A stretch of DNA of 28,339 nt from Bacteroidales bacterium UBA4363 (GCA_002393965.1 DGSL01000016.1:43376-71714); one strand, 5' to 3'; positions 7,956 to 17,533 are shown, counted from the stretch's first letter. The notes: generated from the letters alone by a model not told the origin. Made by a program: numbers and translations.

Positions 7956-8418
7956 AAAGGCTTGTGAATATGGAATCTGTAGAAGTCTTCTGCAAAGATA
8001 AGGATTACTTTCTTACTATTCCTTTGTTATCAGTGCTGAAAATGGATGTCAGAGAACCCTTTGTTGTAAAGCACGGATGGGTTTATGGCGATGTGAAAAT
8101 TTGATAAGAGGTACTTCTCAAAGTAATGGGCTGAAAATATTCAATAAAGAAAAAAATGTGGGATTTGTTGGATTTTATATTGTGTTTCTTCTGAAAATGA
8201 TAGGTTATTCCTAATTTACTTGTTTAAATGTTTGATAATCTGTATTGTGCGTTCTTTAGGTGACTGTCGGACGATACTATGAAGGATGATTAAGACGTTT
8301 TTTTTCGTCGTCGTGACAATAGGTAATACGGGGATTATTCGTATCTTGCGCAAATTTTTGTCAGTTTGACAAGATTGCATGTTGATTTTGATTTTTTTAT
8401 TCCACTGTAAGAAATAAA
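7956..8418. other. divergent intergenic region
   Basis: 463 bases between the methyltransferase gene (minus) and the phenylacetate-CoA ligase gene (plus). The left side holds the methyltransferase -7 box. On the right, TATCTTGC at 8342-8349 is a near match to a -7 box for the plus-strand gene, without a good -33 element. No convincing small gene or structured RNA was seen; short open frames here lack any family resemblance. Confidence 0.5.
7993..8000 (-). promoter_or_regulatory. -7 promoter box for the methyltransferase gene
   Basis: Minus-strand TATCTTTG is an exact match to the Bacteroidota -7 element and lies 38 bases before the ATG. The -33 region has no clean TTTG. A short palindrome, AGAAGTCTTCT (7981-7991), overlaps the expected transcription start and could bind a regulator. 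Confidence 0.6.
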
Positions 8419-9717
8419 ATGTTCTGGAACAAAACGGTAGAGTGCATGAGCCGCGAAGAGATGCGGGAACTGCAAAGCGAAAGACTGCGGAAGATGGCAG
8501 CCTATGTATATAAGAACTCTCCTTTCTATACAAAACGATTTAAACAGCTGGGCATTACTCCAGATGATATCCGCGATATCAATGATATCGTTAAATTGCC
8601 GTTTACAAACAAGATAGATTTGCGCGACCATTATCCTTTTGGTCTGCGTGCTTCGTCTATGAGTGATGTGGTTCGTATCCACGCTTCTTCGGGAACAACA
8701 GGAAAGCCTGTGGTCGCACTCTCTACACAGAGTGATTTGGAACGCTGGCAGGAAAGCTTTTCCCGTGGATTGGTCGCCTATGGAGCAACCAAGGATGATG
8801 TAGCACAAGTTTCCTACGGATATGGCCTGTTTACCGGTGGATTAGGTGCTCATGACGCATGCCAAAAGATAGGTGCTGCTGTTATCCCGATGTCTTCGGG
8901 AAATACAGAGAAGCAGATTACGCTTATGCACGATTTCGGCGCAACAATCCTCTGTTGTACACCTTCTTATGCTATGTATTTGGGCGAGGCAATCAAGGAT
9001 AGTCCGTATCCGCGTAAGGAGTTTAAACTACGTATTGGTGTCTTTGGCGCTGAACCGTGGACGGAAAATATGCGTAAGAAACTGGAGGAAACACTAGGCA
9101 TTAAGGCTTACGATGTTTATGGATTGAGCGAGGTCGCAGGTCCAGGTGTCGGATTCGAATGCGAATGCCAGCATGGATTGCACATCAATGAGGATTACTA
9201 TTATCCGGAAATAGTGAATCCTACCACTGGACAACCACTGCCAGAAGGCGAAGTGGGCGAGCTGTGTTTTACTCATCTTACAAAGGAGGCAATGCCTTTG
9301 ATGCGTTACCGTACACACGACCTTACCGCTCTTCATTATGAGAAATGTTCCTGTGGACGTACACTGGTTCGCATGGATCGAATCATGGGACGTTGTGACG
9401 ATATGCTTATTATCCGAGGAGTTAATGTATTCCCTACTCAAATCGAGAGTGTAATCCTTAGCTTGCCAGAGTTTGCCGCTCATTATATATTAGTGGTGGA
9501 TCGTGTGAATAATACGGATACGTGTGAACTGAAAGTAGAGGTGAAGCCGGAATTCTATAGCACCGATGTTGTGGTGCTGGAAGGAATGCGTAAGAAGCTG
9601 TTGGCAAAATTGCGTAGTGTGATTGGTCTTGGATTCCAACTCAGTTTGGTGGAACCGAAAGGTGTCGAGCGATCTACAGGAAAAGCAAAACGTGTAGTGG
9701 ATAAAAGAAAGTTCTAA
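8419..9717 (+). CDS. paaK: phenylacetate--CoA ligase
   Basis: 432 residues, the normal length for PaaK-type ATP/AMP-forming acyl-CoA ligases. It joins CoA to aryl-acetates, or in fermenting bacteria probably runs toward free acid plus ATP. Seen here: the P-loop-like adenylate motif SSGTTGKP (residues 90-97), ASSG before it, the adenylation motif DVYGLSEVAGPG, YRTHDL and the C-terminal RGVNVFPTQIE. A cysteine-rich stretch (GFECECQHGLH ... YEKCSCGRT) is also typical of the family. It leads a four-gene cluster with iorA, iorB and an aminotransferase, 70 bases before iorA. In that setting the substrate is most likely phenylacetyl-, hydroxyphenylacetyl- or indoleacetyl-CoA. The direction of the reaction is inferred. 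Confidence 0.93.
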   Translation: MFWNKTVECMSREEMRELQSERLRKMAAYVYKNSPFYTKRFKQLGITPDDIRDINDIVKLPFTNKIDLRDHYPFGLRASSMSDVVRIHASSGTTGKPVVALSTQSDLERWQESFSRGLVAYGATKDDVAQVSYGYGLFTGGLGAHDACQKIGAAVIPMSSGNTEKQITLMHDFGATILCCTPSYAMYLGEAIKDSPYPRKEFKLRIGVFGAEPWTENMRKKLEETLGIKAYDVYGLSEVAGPGVGFECECQHGLHINEDYYYPEIVNPTTGQPLPEGEVGELCFTHLTKEAMPLMRYRTHDLTALHYEKCSCGRTLVRMDRIMGRCDDMLIIRGVNVFPTQIESVILSLPEFAAHYILVVDRVNNTDTCELKVEVKPEFYSTDVVVLEGMRKKLLAKLRSVIGLGFQLSLVEPKGVERSTGKAKRVVDKRKF

Positions 9718-9787
9718 TATGATTCGGCTGTGAACCATTTACAATAAACATTGTTTCTCAGCTGAACCCTGATAATATAGTAGGAAG

Positions 9788-11392
9788 ATGAAAAAATTTT
9801 TATTGGGTGACGAAGCGATAGCACAAGGTGCTCTTGACGCTGGACTCAGTGGAGTCTATGCCTATCCAGGAACCCCGTCAACTGAAATTACGGAATACAT
9901 ACAGCTCTCTAAGGATGCTCAGAAACGCGGCGTGCACAGCCGTTGGTCGACCAATGAGAAGACGGCGATGGAACAGGCTCTGGGAATGTCCTACATGGGT
10001 AAACGAGCTATGGTATGTATGAAACATGTAGGCTTGAATGTGTGTGCTGATCCGTTTGTCAATAGTGGCATGACCGGTGTCAATGGAGGAGTCGTGGTTC
10101 TTGTAGCAGATGACCCTTCAATGCACTCGTCTCAAGATGAACAGGATTCCCGCTTCTACGCAAAGTTTGCGATGATTCCTTGTTTCGAACCTTCATCACA
10201 ACAGCAGGCATATGATATGATGGCACAGGCATTCGATTATTCAGAGTCGGTTCATTTGCCTGTTCTGATGCGCGTGACAACTCGTATGGCTCATTCCAGG
10301 GCTGTAGTTAATGTTACGGAAACACCTCGTTCCGAGAACGAAATTAATTACAATGCCGAAGCCAAGGACTGGGTCTTGCTTCCTGTCGTAGCACGACGCA
10401 AGAATGATATTGTTACAGCACAACAGAAGGATCTGATACGCGATTCCGAGACCTGTGATGACAATATTTATATAGACGGGAAAGATCATAGTATGGGGAT
10501 TGTGGCCTCTGGCATCGCATTCAACTATTTAGGTGAATGCTTCCCTGAGGGTTGTCCTTTCCCAGTTCTGAAAATTACTCGTTATCCGCTCCCCTCAGCT
10601 CTGCTGAAGAGACTGCAGAATGAAAATGAGAAAGTAATGGTATTGGAGGAGGGCCAACCATTTATCGAGGATATTTTGCGTGGTATCGGAAATGAGAAGA
10701 TCTTAGGTAAGATGGATGGGACTTTGCCTCGCACGGGAGAATTGACTCCTGATATTGTTAAGAAAGCGTTTGGACAGCCTTCGGAGGAGTATTACTCAAA
10801 GTGCGATGATGTGGTAGGACGTCCGCCAGCATTATGTCAAGGATGTGGCCATCGTGATGTGTACGCAGCGTTGAATAAGGTATTGGAAGATTATCCTCAA
10901 GCACGTGTCTTTGGCGATATAGGCTGCTATACATTAGGCTACTTACCACCATTTAAGGCAATCCATAGCTGCGTGGATATGGGGGCTTCCATCGGTATGG
11001 CGAAGGGTGCAGCGGATGCCGGACAGTGGCCTGCAGTAGCCGTAATCGGTGATTCGACTTTTACTCACAGTGGCATGACAGGGTTGCTCGATGCAATAAA
11101 TGAGAATGCTGATATTACTGTCATTATTTCCGATAATTTGGCAACTGCCATGACCGGCGGACAGGATTCTGCCGGCTTGAATAAATACGAGGCCATCGTT
11201 CGTGGGTTGGGACTCTGTCCAGAGCATCTGAAAGTAGTTGTGCCTCTGCCGAAGAATATGCCGGAGATTACTCGCATAATCAAGGAGGAAATCGATTATC
11301 ATGGCACGAGTGTGATTATACCTCGGCGCGAGTGTATACAGACACTGCAACGTCATCTTAAGGAACAGAAGAAGAAGGAGGAAGAGAAATGA
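9788..11392 (+). CDS. iorA: indolepyruvate:ferredoxin oxidoreductase, alpha subunit
   Basis: 534 residues. IorA is the thiamine-diphosphate subunit that oxidatively decarboxylates aryl-pyruvates (from Trp, Phe or Tyr) to aryl-acetyl-CoA while reducing ferredoxin. Seen here: the N-terminal pyrimidine-binding domain beginning LLGDEAIAQGALDAG and AYPGTPSTEI; ALCQGCGHRDVY at the start of the TPP domain; GDIGCYTLGYLPP; and the TPP motif GDSTFTHSGM ... NADITVIISDN. The protein ends in a Lys/Glu-rich tail (KEQKKKEEEK) and lacks the C-terminal pair of 4Fe-4S clusters found in the archaeal prototype. Its stop overlaps the iorB start in ATGA, pointing to translational coupling. Function is well supported; the exact aryl-pyruvate preference is not. 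Confidence 0.94.
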   Translation: MKKFLLGDEAIAQGALDAGLSGVYAYPGTPSTEITEYIQLSKDAQKRGVHSRWSTNEKTAMEQALGMSYMGKRAMVCMKHVGLNVCADPFVNSGMTGVNGGVVVLVADDPSMHSSQDEQDSRFYAKFAMIPCFEPSSQQQAYDMMAQAFDYSESVHLPVLMRVTTRMAHSRAVVNVTETPRSENEINYNAEAKDWVLLPVVARRKNDIVTAQQKDLIRDSETCDDNIYIDGKDHSMGIVASGIAFNYLGECFPEGCPFPVLKITRYPLPSALLKRLQNENEKVMVLEEGQPFIEDILRGIGNEKILGKMDGTLPRTGELTPDIVKKAFGQPSEEYYSKCDDVVGRPPALCQGCGHRDVYAALNKVLEDYPQARVFGDIGCYTLGYLPPFKAIHSCVDMGASIGMAKGAADAGQWPAVAVIGDSTFTHSGMTGLLDAINENADITVIISDNLATAMTGGQDSAGLNKYEAIVRGLGLCPEHLKVVVPLPKNMPEITRIIKEEIDYHGTSVIIPRRECIQTLQRHLKEQKKKEEEK

Positions 11393-11970
11393 AAACGGAT
11401 ATCATTTTATGCGGAGTCGGCGGACAAGGAATCCTGTCCATTGCTACTATCATTGGAGAAGCAGCAATGAACGATAATTTGTATATCAAGCAGGCAGAAG
11501 TTCATGGCATGTCGCAACGAGGCGGGGATGTGCAGAGTAATCTGCGTCTTTCCGACCGTCCTATACATAGCGACTTGATTTCTTTAGGAGGTGCCGATGT
11601 GATTATCTCAATGGAACCGATGGAGGCACTGCGCTATCTTCCATATCTTAACAAAGAAGGATGGATTATTACGGGGAATGCTCCTTTTATTAATATCCCG
11701 AATTACCCGGAACTGGATAAACTGAAGACTGACTATGCTCGCCTTAGCCGAGTCATTTCAATTGATATCGATCATTTGGCTAAGGAGAATGCTGTTCCTC
11801 GCTCGGCTAATGTGATTTTGCTTGGAGCAGCACAGCAGGCTCTCGGAATCTCTTACGAGAAATTGGAACAAGCTGTTCGTAACGTCTTTGCTCGCAAGGG
11901 AGATGCAATCGTTGAAGCAAATATCAAGGCTTTGGCTATTGGACGCGAACAGCAGAAAACGATTCTGTAA
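11389..11970 (+). CDS. iorB: indolepyruvate:ferredoxin oxidoreductase, beta subunit
   Basis: 193 residues, the usual size of IorB, the gamma-domain-like subunit that pairs with IorA in the 2-oxoacid oxidoreductase. Seen here: the opening DIILCGVGGQGILS (Rossmann-like GxGGQG motif), EVHGMSQRGGDVQSNLR, which is the hallmark of this subunit, and ADVIISMEPMEALR. Its start codon overlaps the iorA stop by four bases, and the aminotransferase gene follows after 32 bases. It carries no iron-sulfur motif of its own, so the electron path in this enzyme depends on partners not seen in the window. Confidence 0.94.
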   Translation: MKTDIILCGVGGQGILSIATIIGEAAMNDNLYIKQAEVHGMSQRGGDVQSNLRLSDRPIHSDLISLGGADVIISMEPMEALRYLPYLNKEGWIITGNAPFINIPNYPELDKLKTDYARLSRVISIDIDHLAKENAVPRSANVILLGAAQQALGISYEKLEQAVRNVFARKGDAIVEANIKALAIGREQQKTIL

Positions 11971-12002
11971 TAAGCTCTTTTAAAATACCCCAACATTTAG
12001 TC

Positions 12003-13319
12003 ATGTCAAGACCAACACCCATTCCGAAGTCTATTGTTGATAATGCCATATCCGAACTTGGTATCTCCGATTTCTCCTTTGCTACCATTCGTGAAGTGAA
12101 GTCTGTGGCTGCTACAGCTGAGTCGCTCTCTGGCGTTGAGTTCATCAAGATGGAGATGGGAATACCGGGGCTCCCTGCAGCTAAGGTGGGTGTCGAAGCA
12201 CAAATCAAGGCTTTGAAGGAAGGAATTGCACATTCTTATCCGGATATCCAAGGACTACCGGAGTTGAAACAGGCAGCTTCTGATTTTGTTCGGGCCTATA
12301 TTGGTGTGGATATCAATGCCGAAGGATGCATACCGGTTTGCGGAAGTATGCAAGGTATGTTCGGCGCTTTACTTACCTGTGGACAGGCAGATAAGCGGAA
12401 AGATACGGTTCTTTTTATTGATCCGGGTTTTCCTGTACAGAAGATGCAGGTCTCTATTTTGGGACTGAAACTGGCAACGTTTGATGTTTATGATTATCGA
12501 GGGGAAAAACTTGGACCGAAACTCGAGTCTTATCTCAAGGAAGGAAATGTCTGTGCCGTCATCTATAGTAATCCGAATAACCCGGCATGGATATGCCTTA
12601 ATGAGGACGAACTTCGAACTATTGGTTCGCTGGCCACGAAGTATGATACGGTTGTGTTGGAGGATCTGGCTTATTTTGCTATGGATTTTCGGAAAGACCT
12701 CAGTCATCCATATGAACCTCCATACCAGGCAACCGTGGCACATTATACGGATAATTATGCACTCCTGATTTCTGGTAGCAAAGCATTTAGCTACGCAGGA
12801 GAACGTATAGGTGTTGTCTGTATCTCTGATAAATTGTACCATCGCCACTATCCGGCACTGACGGAACGGTATCAGGGCCTCCCATTTGGTCCGGTATTTT
12901 CAACAAGGATGCTGTATGCTCTTTCTTCTGGCACAAGTCATAGTGCACAATACGCACTTGCAGCAATGCTCCGTGCTGCAGCTGATGGTAAGTTTGATTT
13001 TCGATCCGATGTTCAGATTTATGGTGAACGAGCACATAAACTCAAGGAGATCTTCCTGCGGCATGGCTTTACGATTGTTTATGACAAGGATCTCGACGAA
13101 CCGATCGCGGATGGCTTTTATTTTACCATCGGGTATCCTGGTATGACAGGTGGTGAACTGGCAAAAGAACTTCTCTATTACGGTGTTTCTGCCATATGCC
13201 TTATAACAACAGGCAGCCATCAGGAAGGATTGCGTGTTTGTACTTCTTTTATTCGTGATAATCAGTATGCGCTACTCGATGAACGAATGGCTGTCTTCGC
13301 TGAAAATAACCCACGTTGA
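12003..13319 (+). CDS. class I/II PLP-dependent aminotransferase
   Basis: 438 residues, fold-type I aminotransferase. Seen here: YPDIQGLPELKQAASDFV in the N-terminal half, the SNPNNPAW motif (S189-W196), EDLAYF with the Asp that contacts the pyridine nitrogen, and the cofactor lysine K260 within SGSKAFSYAGERIG. C-terminal GLRVCTSFI holds the Arg that normally binds the substrate carboxylate. It is the last gene of the paaK-iorA-iorB cluster, so transamination of Phe, Tyr or Trp to the aryl-pyruvate used by IorAB is the natural inference. The sequence itself does not fix the substrate, and a broader amino-acid range is possible. Confidence 0.88.
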   Translation: MSRPTPIPKSIVDNAISELGISDFSFATIREVKSVAATAESLSGVEFIKMEMGIPGLPAAKVGVEAQIKALKEGIAHSYPDIQGLPELKQAASDFVRAYIGVDINAEGCIPVCGSMQGMFGALLTCGQADKRKDTVLFIDPGFPVQKMQVSILGLKLATFDVYDYRGEKLGPKLESYLKEGNVCAVIYSNPNNPAWICLNEDELRTIGSLATKYDTVVLEDLAYFAMDFRKDLSHPYEPPYQATVAHYTDNYALLISGSKAFSYAGERIGVVCISDKLYHRHYPALTERYQGLPFGPVFSTRMLYALSSGTSHSAQYALAAMLRAAADGKFDFRSDVQIYGERAHKLKEIFLRHGFTIVYDKDLDEPIADGFYFTIGYPGMTGGELAKELLYYGVSAICLITTGSHQEGLRVCTSFIRDNQYALLDERMAVFAENNPR

Positions 13320-13700
13320 CTTTCTTGTTCGTTAGGGATACCTAACCATAGGTTTGCCCCACCCTCTTAACAGAAAGGGGTCGGGATAGGTCCATTCTCG
13401 TTTCGCTGTCCATAATGTGACGGTGGATTTCTCATGACGTATCTGTTTTCCACAAAAGCAGCCTCATTTGTTTTTTAGGTAATACCTGTCTGATTACTCT
13501 GCCATTCTCAAACAAAAGAACGTGACAAAATGTCGGTTGTTTGGCAGAGGAATAAAATTCTATCAGACGAGCATGCGGACGAAATGGCAGACGAGTCGTC
13601 TTGGCATGGATTTAGTTAGGAATAAATCGCATGGGTCGAATGAAATGCGAATAAGACACTACGCAATAGAAAAGATAGTAAACCAAATAAATAATAAGTT
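13320..13700. other. intergenic region upstream of groESL
   Basis: 381 bases with several inverted repeats. GTTAGG-GATA-CCTAAC (13331-13346) lies just past the aminotransferase stop and may be a weak terminator, although it lacks a T-run. GACA-AAA-TGTC is at 13524-13534 and AGACGA-G-TCGTCT at 13589-13601. TGGCA occurs three times (13542, 13585, 13602). A short open frame at 13522-13704 overlaps the groES start and has no recognisable features. Confidence 0.55.
13524..13610 (+). promoter_or_regulatory. candidate groESL control region
   Basis: The palindrome GACAAAATGTC (13524-13534) is followed by TTTGGCA (13540-13546). A perfect 6-bp palindrome (13589-13601) runs directly into TTGGCATGGA (13601-13610). 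TTGGCA resembles the -24 half of a sigma-54 promoter, but the -12 half (TTGC) is not clean in either place. I infer a stress-controlled promoter with operator sites; which factor acts is not shown. Confidence 0.4.
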
Positions 13701-13970
13701 ATGAATATTAAACCATTAGCAGATCGCGTGTTGGTTAAGCCAGCACAGGCAGAAGAGAAAACCGCAAGCGGAATAATCATTCCTGATAGTGCGAAGGAAA
13801 AACCTCTGAAAGGTGAGGTTCTCGCAGTGGGAAAAGGTACCAAAGACGAGGAGATGGTTCTGAAAGCAGGAGACCAGATTCTCTATGGTAAGTACAGCGG
13901 AACAGAAATCGAGATTGACGGAGAGAAATATCTCATTATGCGTCAAAGCGATGTCTTGGCTACATTCTAA
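13701..13970 (+). CDS. groES: co-chaperonin GroES
   Basis: 89 residues. GroES caps the GroEL folding chamber in the cytoplasm as a heptamer. Seen here: the standard opening [20 protein letters not shown], the mobile-loop region with [15 protein letters not shown] (the IIIP motif that touches GroEL), and the C-terminal [20 protein letters not shown]. Length is slightly short of the E. coli protein (97), as usual for the family. groEL follows after 50 bases on the same strand, which is the conserved operon. The ATG at 13701 is preceded by an A/T-rich leader without a strong Shine-Dalgarno sequence, as in the other genes here. Confidence 0.98.
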   Translation: MNIKPLADRVLVKPAQAEEKTASGIIIPDSAKEKPLKGEVLAVGKGTKDEEMVLKAGDQILYGKYSGTEIEIDGEKYLIMRQSDVLATF

Positions 13971-14002
13971 GCCTGCGTCAGATTCAGAAAAAACGAAACT
14001 AA

Positions 14003-15649
<1,647 letters not shown>

Positions 15650-15681
15650 TCCAAAGTCAATGTTTAATATGTAGATTGTTT

Positions 15682-15727
15682 CTATGCCCTGAAGGTGTAC
15701 AACATCCTTTAGGGCATAGTCGTTTTA
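15682..15727 (+). terminator. groESL terminator
   Basis: The stem CTATGCCCT (15682-15690) pairs with AGGGCATAG (15711-15719), with further AAGG/CCTT pairing inside. It is followed by TCGTTTTA. It lies 33 bases after the groEL stop. Confidence 0.8.
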
Positions 15728-15772
15728 TGTTGTGGTAAGAAGTATCTCCAATGAGGAATGCTTGGTATGTTT

Positions 15773-15802
15773 TTTGAAATAGTGCGGGAAATGCTATCTT
15801 TG
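15773..15802 (+). promoter_or_regulatory. Bacteroidota promoter for the MBL-fold gene
   Basis: TTTG at 15773-15776 and TATCTTTG at 15795-15802 are separated by 18 bases, a good match to the Bacteroidota housekeeping promoter. It is placed 37 bases ahead of the ATG at 15840. Confidence 0.75.
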
Positions 15803-15839
15803 TACAGATGAGAGTTCCTTAAGGACTTTTTGCTTTGGA

Positions 15840-16640
15840 ATGTGGACGGCAACGATATTAAGTGATAATCGGTGTGGCAAGACAAAGGGTCTGAAGACTG
15901 AACACGGTTTGTCTGTTTATCTCGAGACAGAACACCTATCTATTTTGCTGGATACGGGTGCATCTGACAATTTCTCTTTCAATGCCAAAAGATTGGGACT
16001 GGACTTGAGACGGATAGATTATGTGTTTCTCTCTCATGGACATGTCGACCATTCCGGCGGATTGAAGTATTTCCTGCGCGAAAACCGAAATGCACGTATC
16101 ATTCTTTCTGACGAGGCAATGACTGGTCAGTTCTTCTCTGATCGAGGATATTTTCATTCGCTCTCTCCGAACTGGCCACAGAAGCAGATGGACGGACGAG
16201 TCATAGGTGTACACCATACAACGAGACTCAAAGACGGTTTATGTATTATCGCACAGATTCCACATATGTTCGTACTGCCTGAAGGAAATCGTCATTTGGG
16301 TGTTGTACGCAACGGTTGTGTAATTCTGGATGATTTCTGTCATGAATTGGCGCTCTATGTAGATGGACTGTTGTTCTCTGGATGCGCACACAATGGAATT
16401 GAGAATATCCTTGCTGCATGTCCGTACAAGGTTGACACGGTGGTAGGGGGATTTCATCTGCTTGATGATTTTGAGTCCGAAGGATATTTATTGGAACTAG
16501 CTCAACGTTTGACTTCGAAGTATCCGTCCGTTCGCTTTTTTACAGGACACTGTACCGGTAACAGGGTATTTTCAGTTTTGAAGTCTGTGATGAAGGATCG
16601 TTTACAGATGTTTACGTGTGGAATGCAGATAAGGAGTTAA
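15840..16640 (+). CDS. metallo-beta-lactamase-fold hydrolase
   Basis: 266 residues. Metallo-beta-lactamase superfamily signatures are present: DTGASDNFSFNA near the N-terminus, the metal site HGHVDHSGG, FSGCAHNGI around the middle His, GGFHLLDD, and TGHCTG near the C-terminus. The set resembles the archaeal/bacterial group annotated as beta-ribofuranosylaminobenzene-5-phosphate (dihydropterin) synthase-like proteins, whose true role in bacteria is unsettled. No signal peptide, so probably cytoplasmic. A clear promoter lies just upstream, and a NifX-type protein gene follows 20 bases downstream, so they are likely co-transcribed. The enzymatic substrate cannot be called from sequence alone. 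Confidence 0.85.
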   Translation: MWTATILSDNRCGKTKGLKTEHGLSVYLETEHLSILLDTGASDNFSFNAKRLGLDLRRIDYVFLSHGHVDHSGGLKYFLRENRNARIILSDEAMTGQFFSDRGYFHSLSPNWPQKQMDGRVIGVHHTTRLKDGLCIIAQIPHMFVLPEGNRHLGVVRNGCVILDDFCHELALYVDGLLFSGCAHNGIENILAACPYKVDTVVGGFHLLDDFESEGYLLELAQRLTSKYPSVRFFTGHCTGNRVFSVLKSVMKDRLQMFTCGMQIRS

Positions 16641-16660
16641 TGACATAAGACAATATAAGA

Positions 16661-17032
16661 ATGAGTAAGATGCAGAAAATCGCTATTCCTACGGAAGATG
16701 GTAGGTTATGTTTGCATTTCGGTAAGACTCCGCAGGTAACCTTCCTGACGATTAAGGATGGAGTAGTTGTGGGAAAGGTTCTGAAAAATGCCCCAGAACA
16801 TGCGCATGGAGTACTCCCTCGTTTCCTCTTTTCCGAAGGTTGTACAGATGTATTGTGTGGCGGATTAGGAGATGGTGCATCCCAATTGCTGGATAAATTG
16901 GGAATACGAGTTCATGCTGGAGCACCGGCATTAGAGATAGACCTTCTCATACAGAAGTTTATGAAGGGTACGATTGTATATAGTGATGGACATTGTCACC
17001 ATGACGGATGTGATGGTCATCATTTTAATTAA
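16661..17032 (+). CDS. NifX/NifB-type cofactor-binding domain protein with His/Cys tail
   Basis: 123 residues. The fold is that of the dinitrogenase iron-molybdenum cofactor domain (NifX/NafY/NifB C-terminus), small proteins that carry metal-sulfur clusters. Seen here: KIAIPTEDGRLCLHFGKTPQ, where the HFG after the first strand is a family signature, and GCTDVLCGGLGDGASQLL with two cysteines, followed by GIRVHAG. The C-terminus carries an obvious metal-ligand tail, HCHHDGCDGHH (residues 111-121). No nitrogenase gene is seen nearby, so a role in nitrogen fixation is not supported. The preceding hydrolase gene is 20 bases away and probably shares its transcript. Confidence 0.85.
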   Translation: MSKMQKIAIPTEDGRLCLHFGKTPQVTFLTIKDGVVVGKVLKNAPEHAHGVLPRFLFSEGCTDVLCGGLGDGASQLLDKLGIRVHAGAPALEIDLLIQKFMKGTIVYSDGHCHHDGCDGHHFN

Positions 17033-17100
17033 GCATGCTTTAATCTGTTTTATATGGGATTTCCTATATATCGAGTATTTCAAATGATAACATTTTAGTT

Positions 17101-17439
17101 ATGAAGAAATTATTGCTAGTACTTTTGTCTGTATTCGGATTCTCTGTATTCACACATGCACAGACAGTCTATTCTTGTCAATATTCCAGTGATGCGAATG
17201 TAAAGGTATTTGTCGCAGATTATAAGAGTGATGCTGACCTTGTTGTTTACAAGTGTGACTACAAGAGTGATGCGACTGGCAATCAAGGTTTATGGTATTT
17301 CGTTAATTACAAGAGTGATGCCGACAAGCGGATTTTTTTTACCAAATACAAGAGCGATGCACAACTCATAATTTATTTTAGTAAATATAAGAGTGATGCG
17401 GGGTGGCGAAATAAAAGCAAGCAGCATCTCATGTATTGA
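17101..17439 (+). CDS. exported YKSDA-repeat protein (DUF6150-like)
   Basis: 112 residues. A signal peptide (residues 1-20, cleavage after THA, next residue Gln) precedes six copies of a Y-[KS]-S-D-A motif. They start at residues 28, 41, 54, 70, 83 and 96, a strict 13-residue period with one 16-residue step. The residues between are mostly hydrophobic or aromatic, alternating like a short beta-strand. From memory this matches the Bacteroidota family DUF6150, whose function is unknown. The mature protein has few acidic residues besides the repeat Asp and ends in a basic tail (WRNKSKQHLMY). It has no obvious operon partner: 68 bases separate it from the NifX-type gene and a possible terminator follows. 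A surface, wall-binding or ice/ligand-lattice-like solenoid is conceivable, but nothing proves it. Confidence 0.82.
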   Translation: MKKLLLVLLSVFGFSVFTHAQTVYSCQYSSDANVKVFVADYKSDADLVVYKCDYKSDATGNQGLWYFVNYKSDADKRIFFTKYKSDAQLIIYFSKYKSDAGWRNKSKQHLMY

Positions 17440-17446
17440 GAGCGGT

Positions 17447-17470
17447 GCAGGTTTAGTTTTTCCTGCTTTT
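17447..17470 (+). terminator. possible weak terminator after the YKSDA-repeat gene
   Basis: GCAGG (17447-17451) pairs with CCTGC (17462-17466) and is followed by TTTTA. The stem is only 5 bp, so support is modest. Confidence 0.35.
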
Positions 17471-17533
17471 ATATCACATTAAATCAATGGGACGATAATC
17501 TCGATTGTAGAAGTGGGTGAAACAAAAAAACTT

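Noticed and set aside
8335..8808. 157-residue minus-strand frame covering the paaK start
   Set aside because: It overlaps a well-identified gene on the other strand and shows no recognisable domain.
13522..13704. 60-residue plus-strand frame upstream of groES
   Set aside because: It overlaps the groES start, runs through the palindromic control region and has no protein-like features.
16661..17032. Nitrogen fixation locus suggested by the NifX-type domain
   Set aside because: No nifHDK, nifE/N or nifB is present; such domains are common in species that do not fix nitrogen.
17177..17400. Short DNA repeats (AAGAGTGATGC) as a CRISPR or tandem repeat array
   Set aside because: They are the coding consequence of the YKSDA protein repeats, in frame with a signal-peptide-bearing gene.
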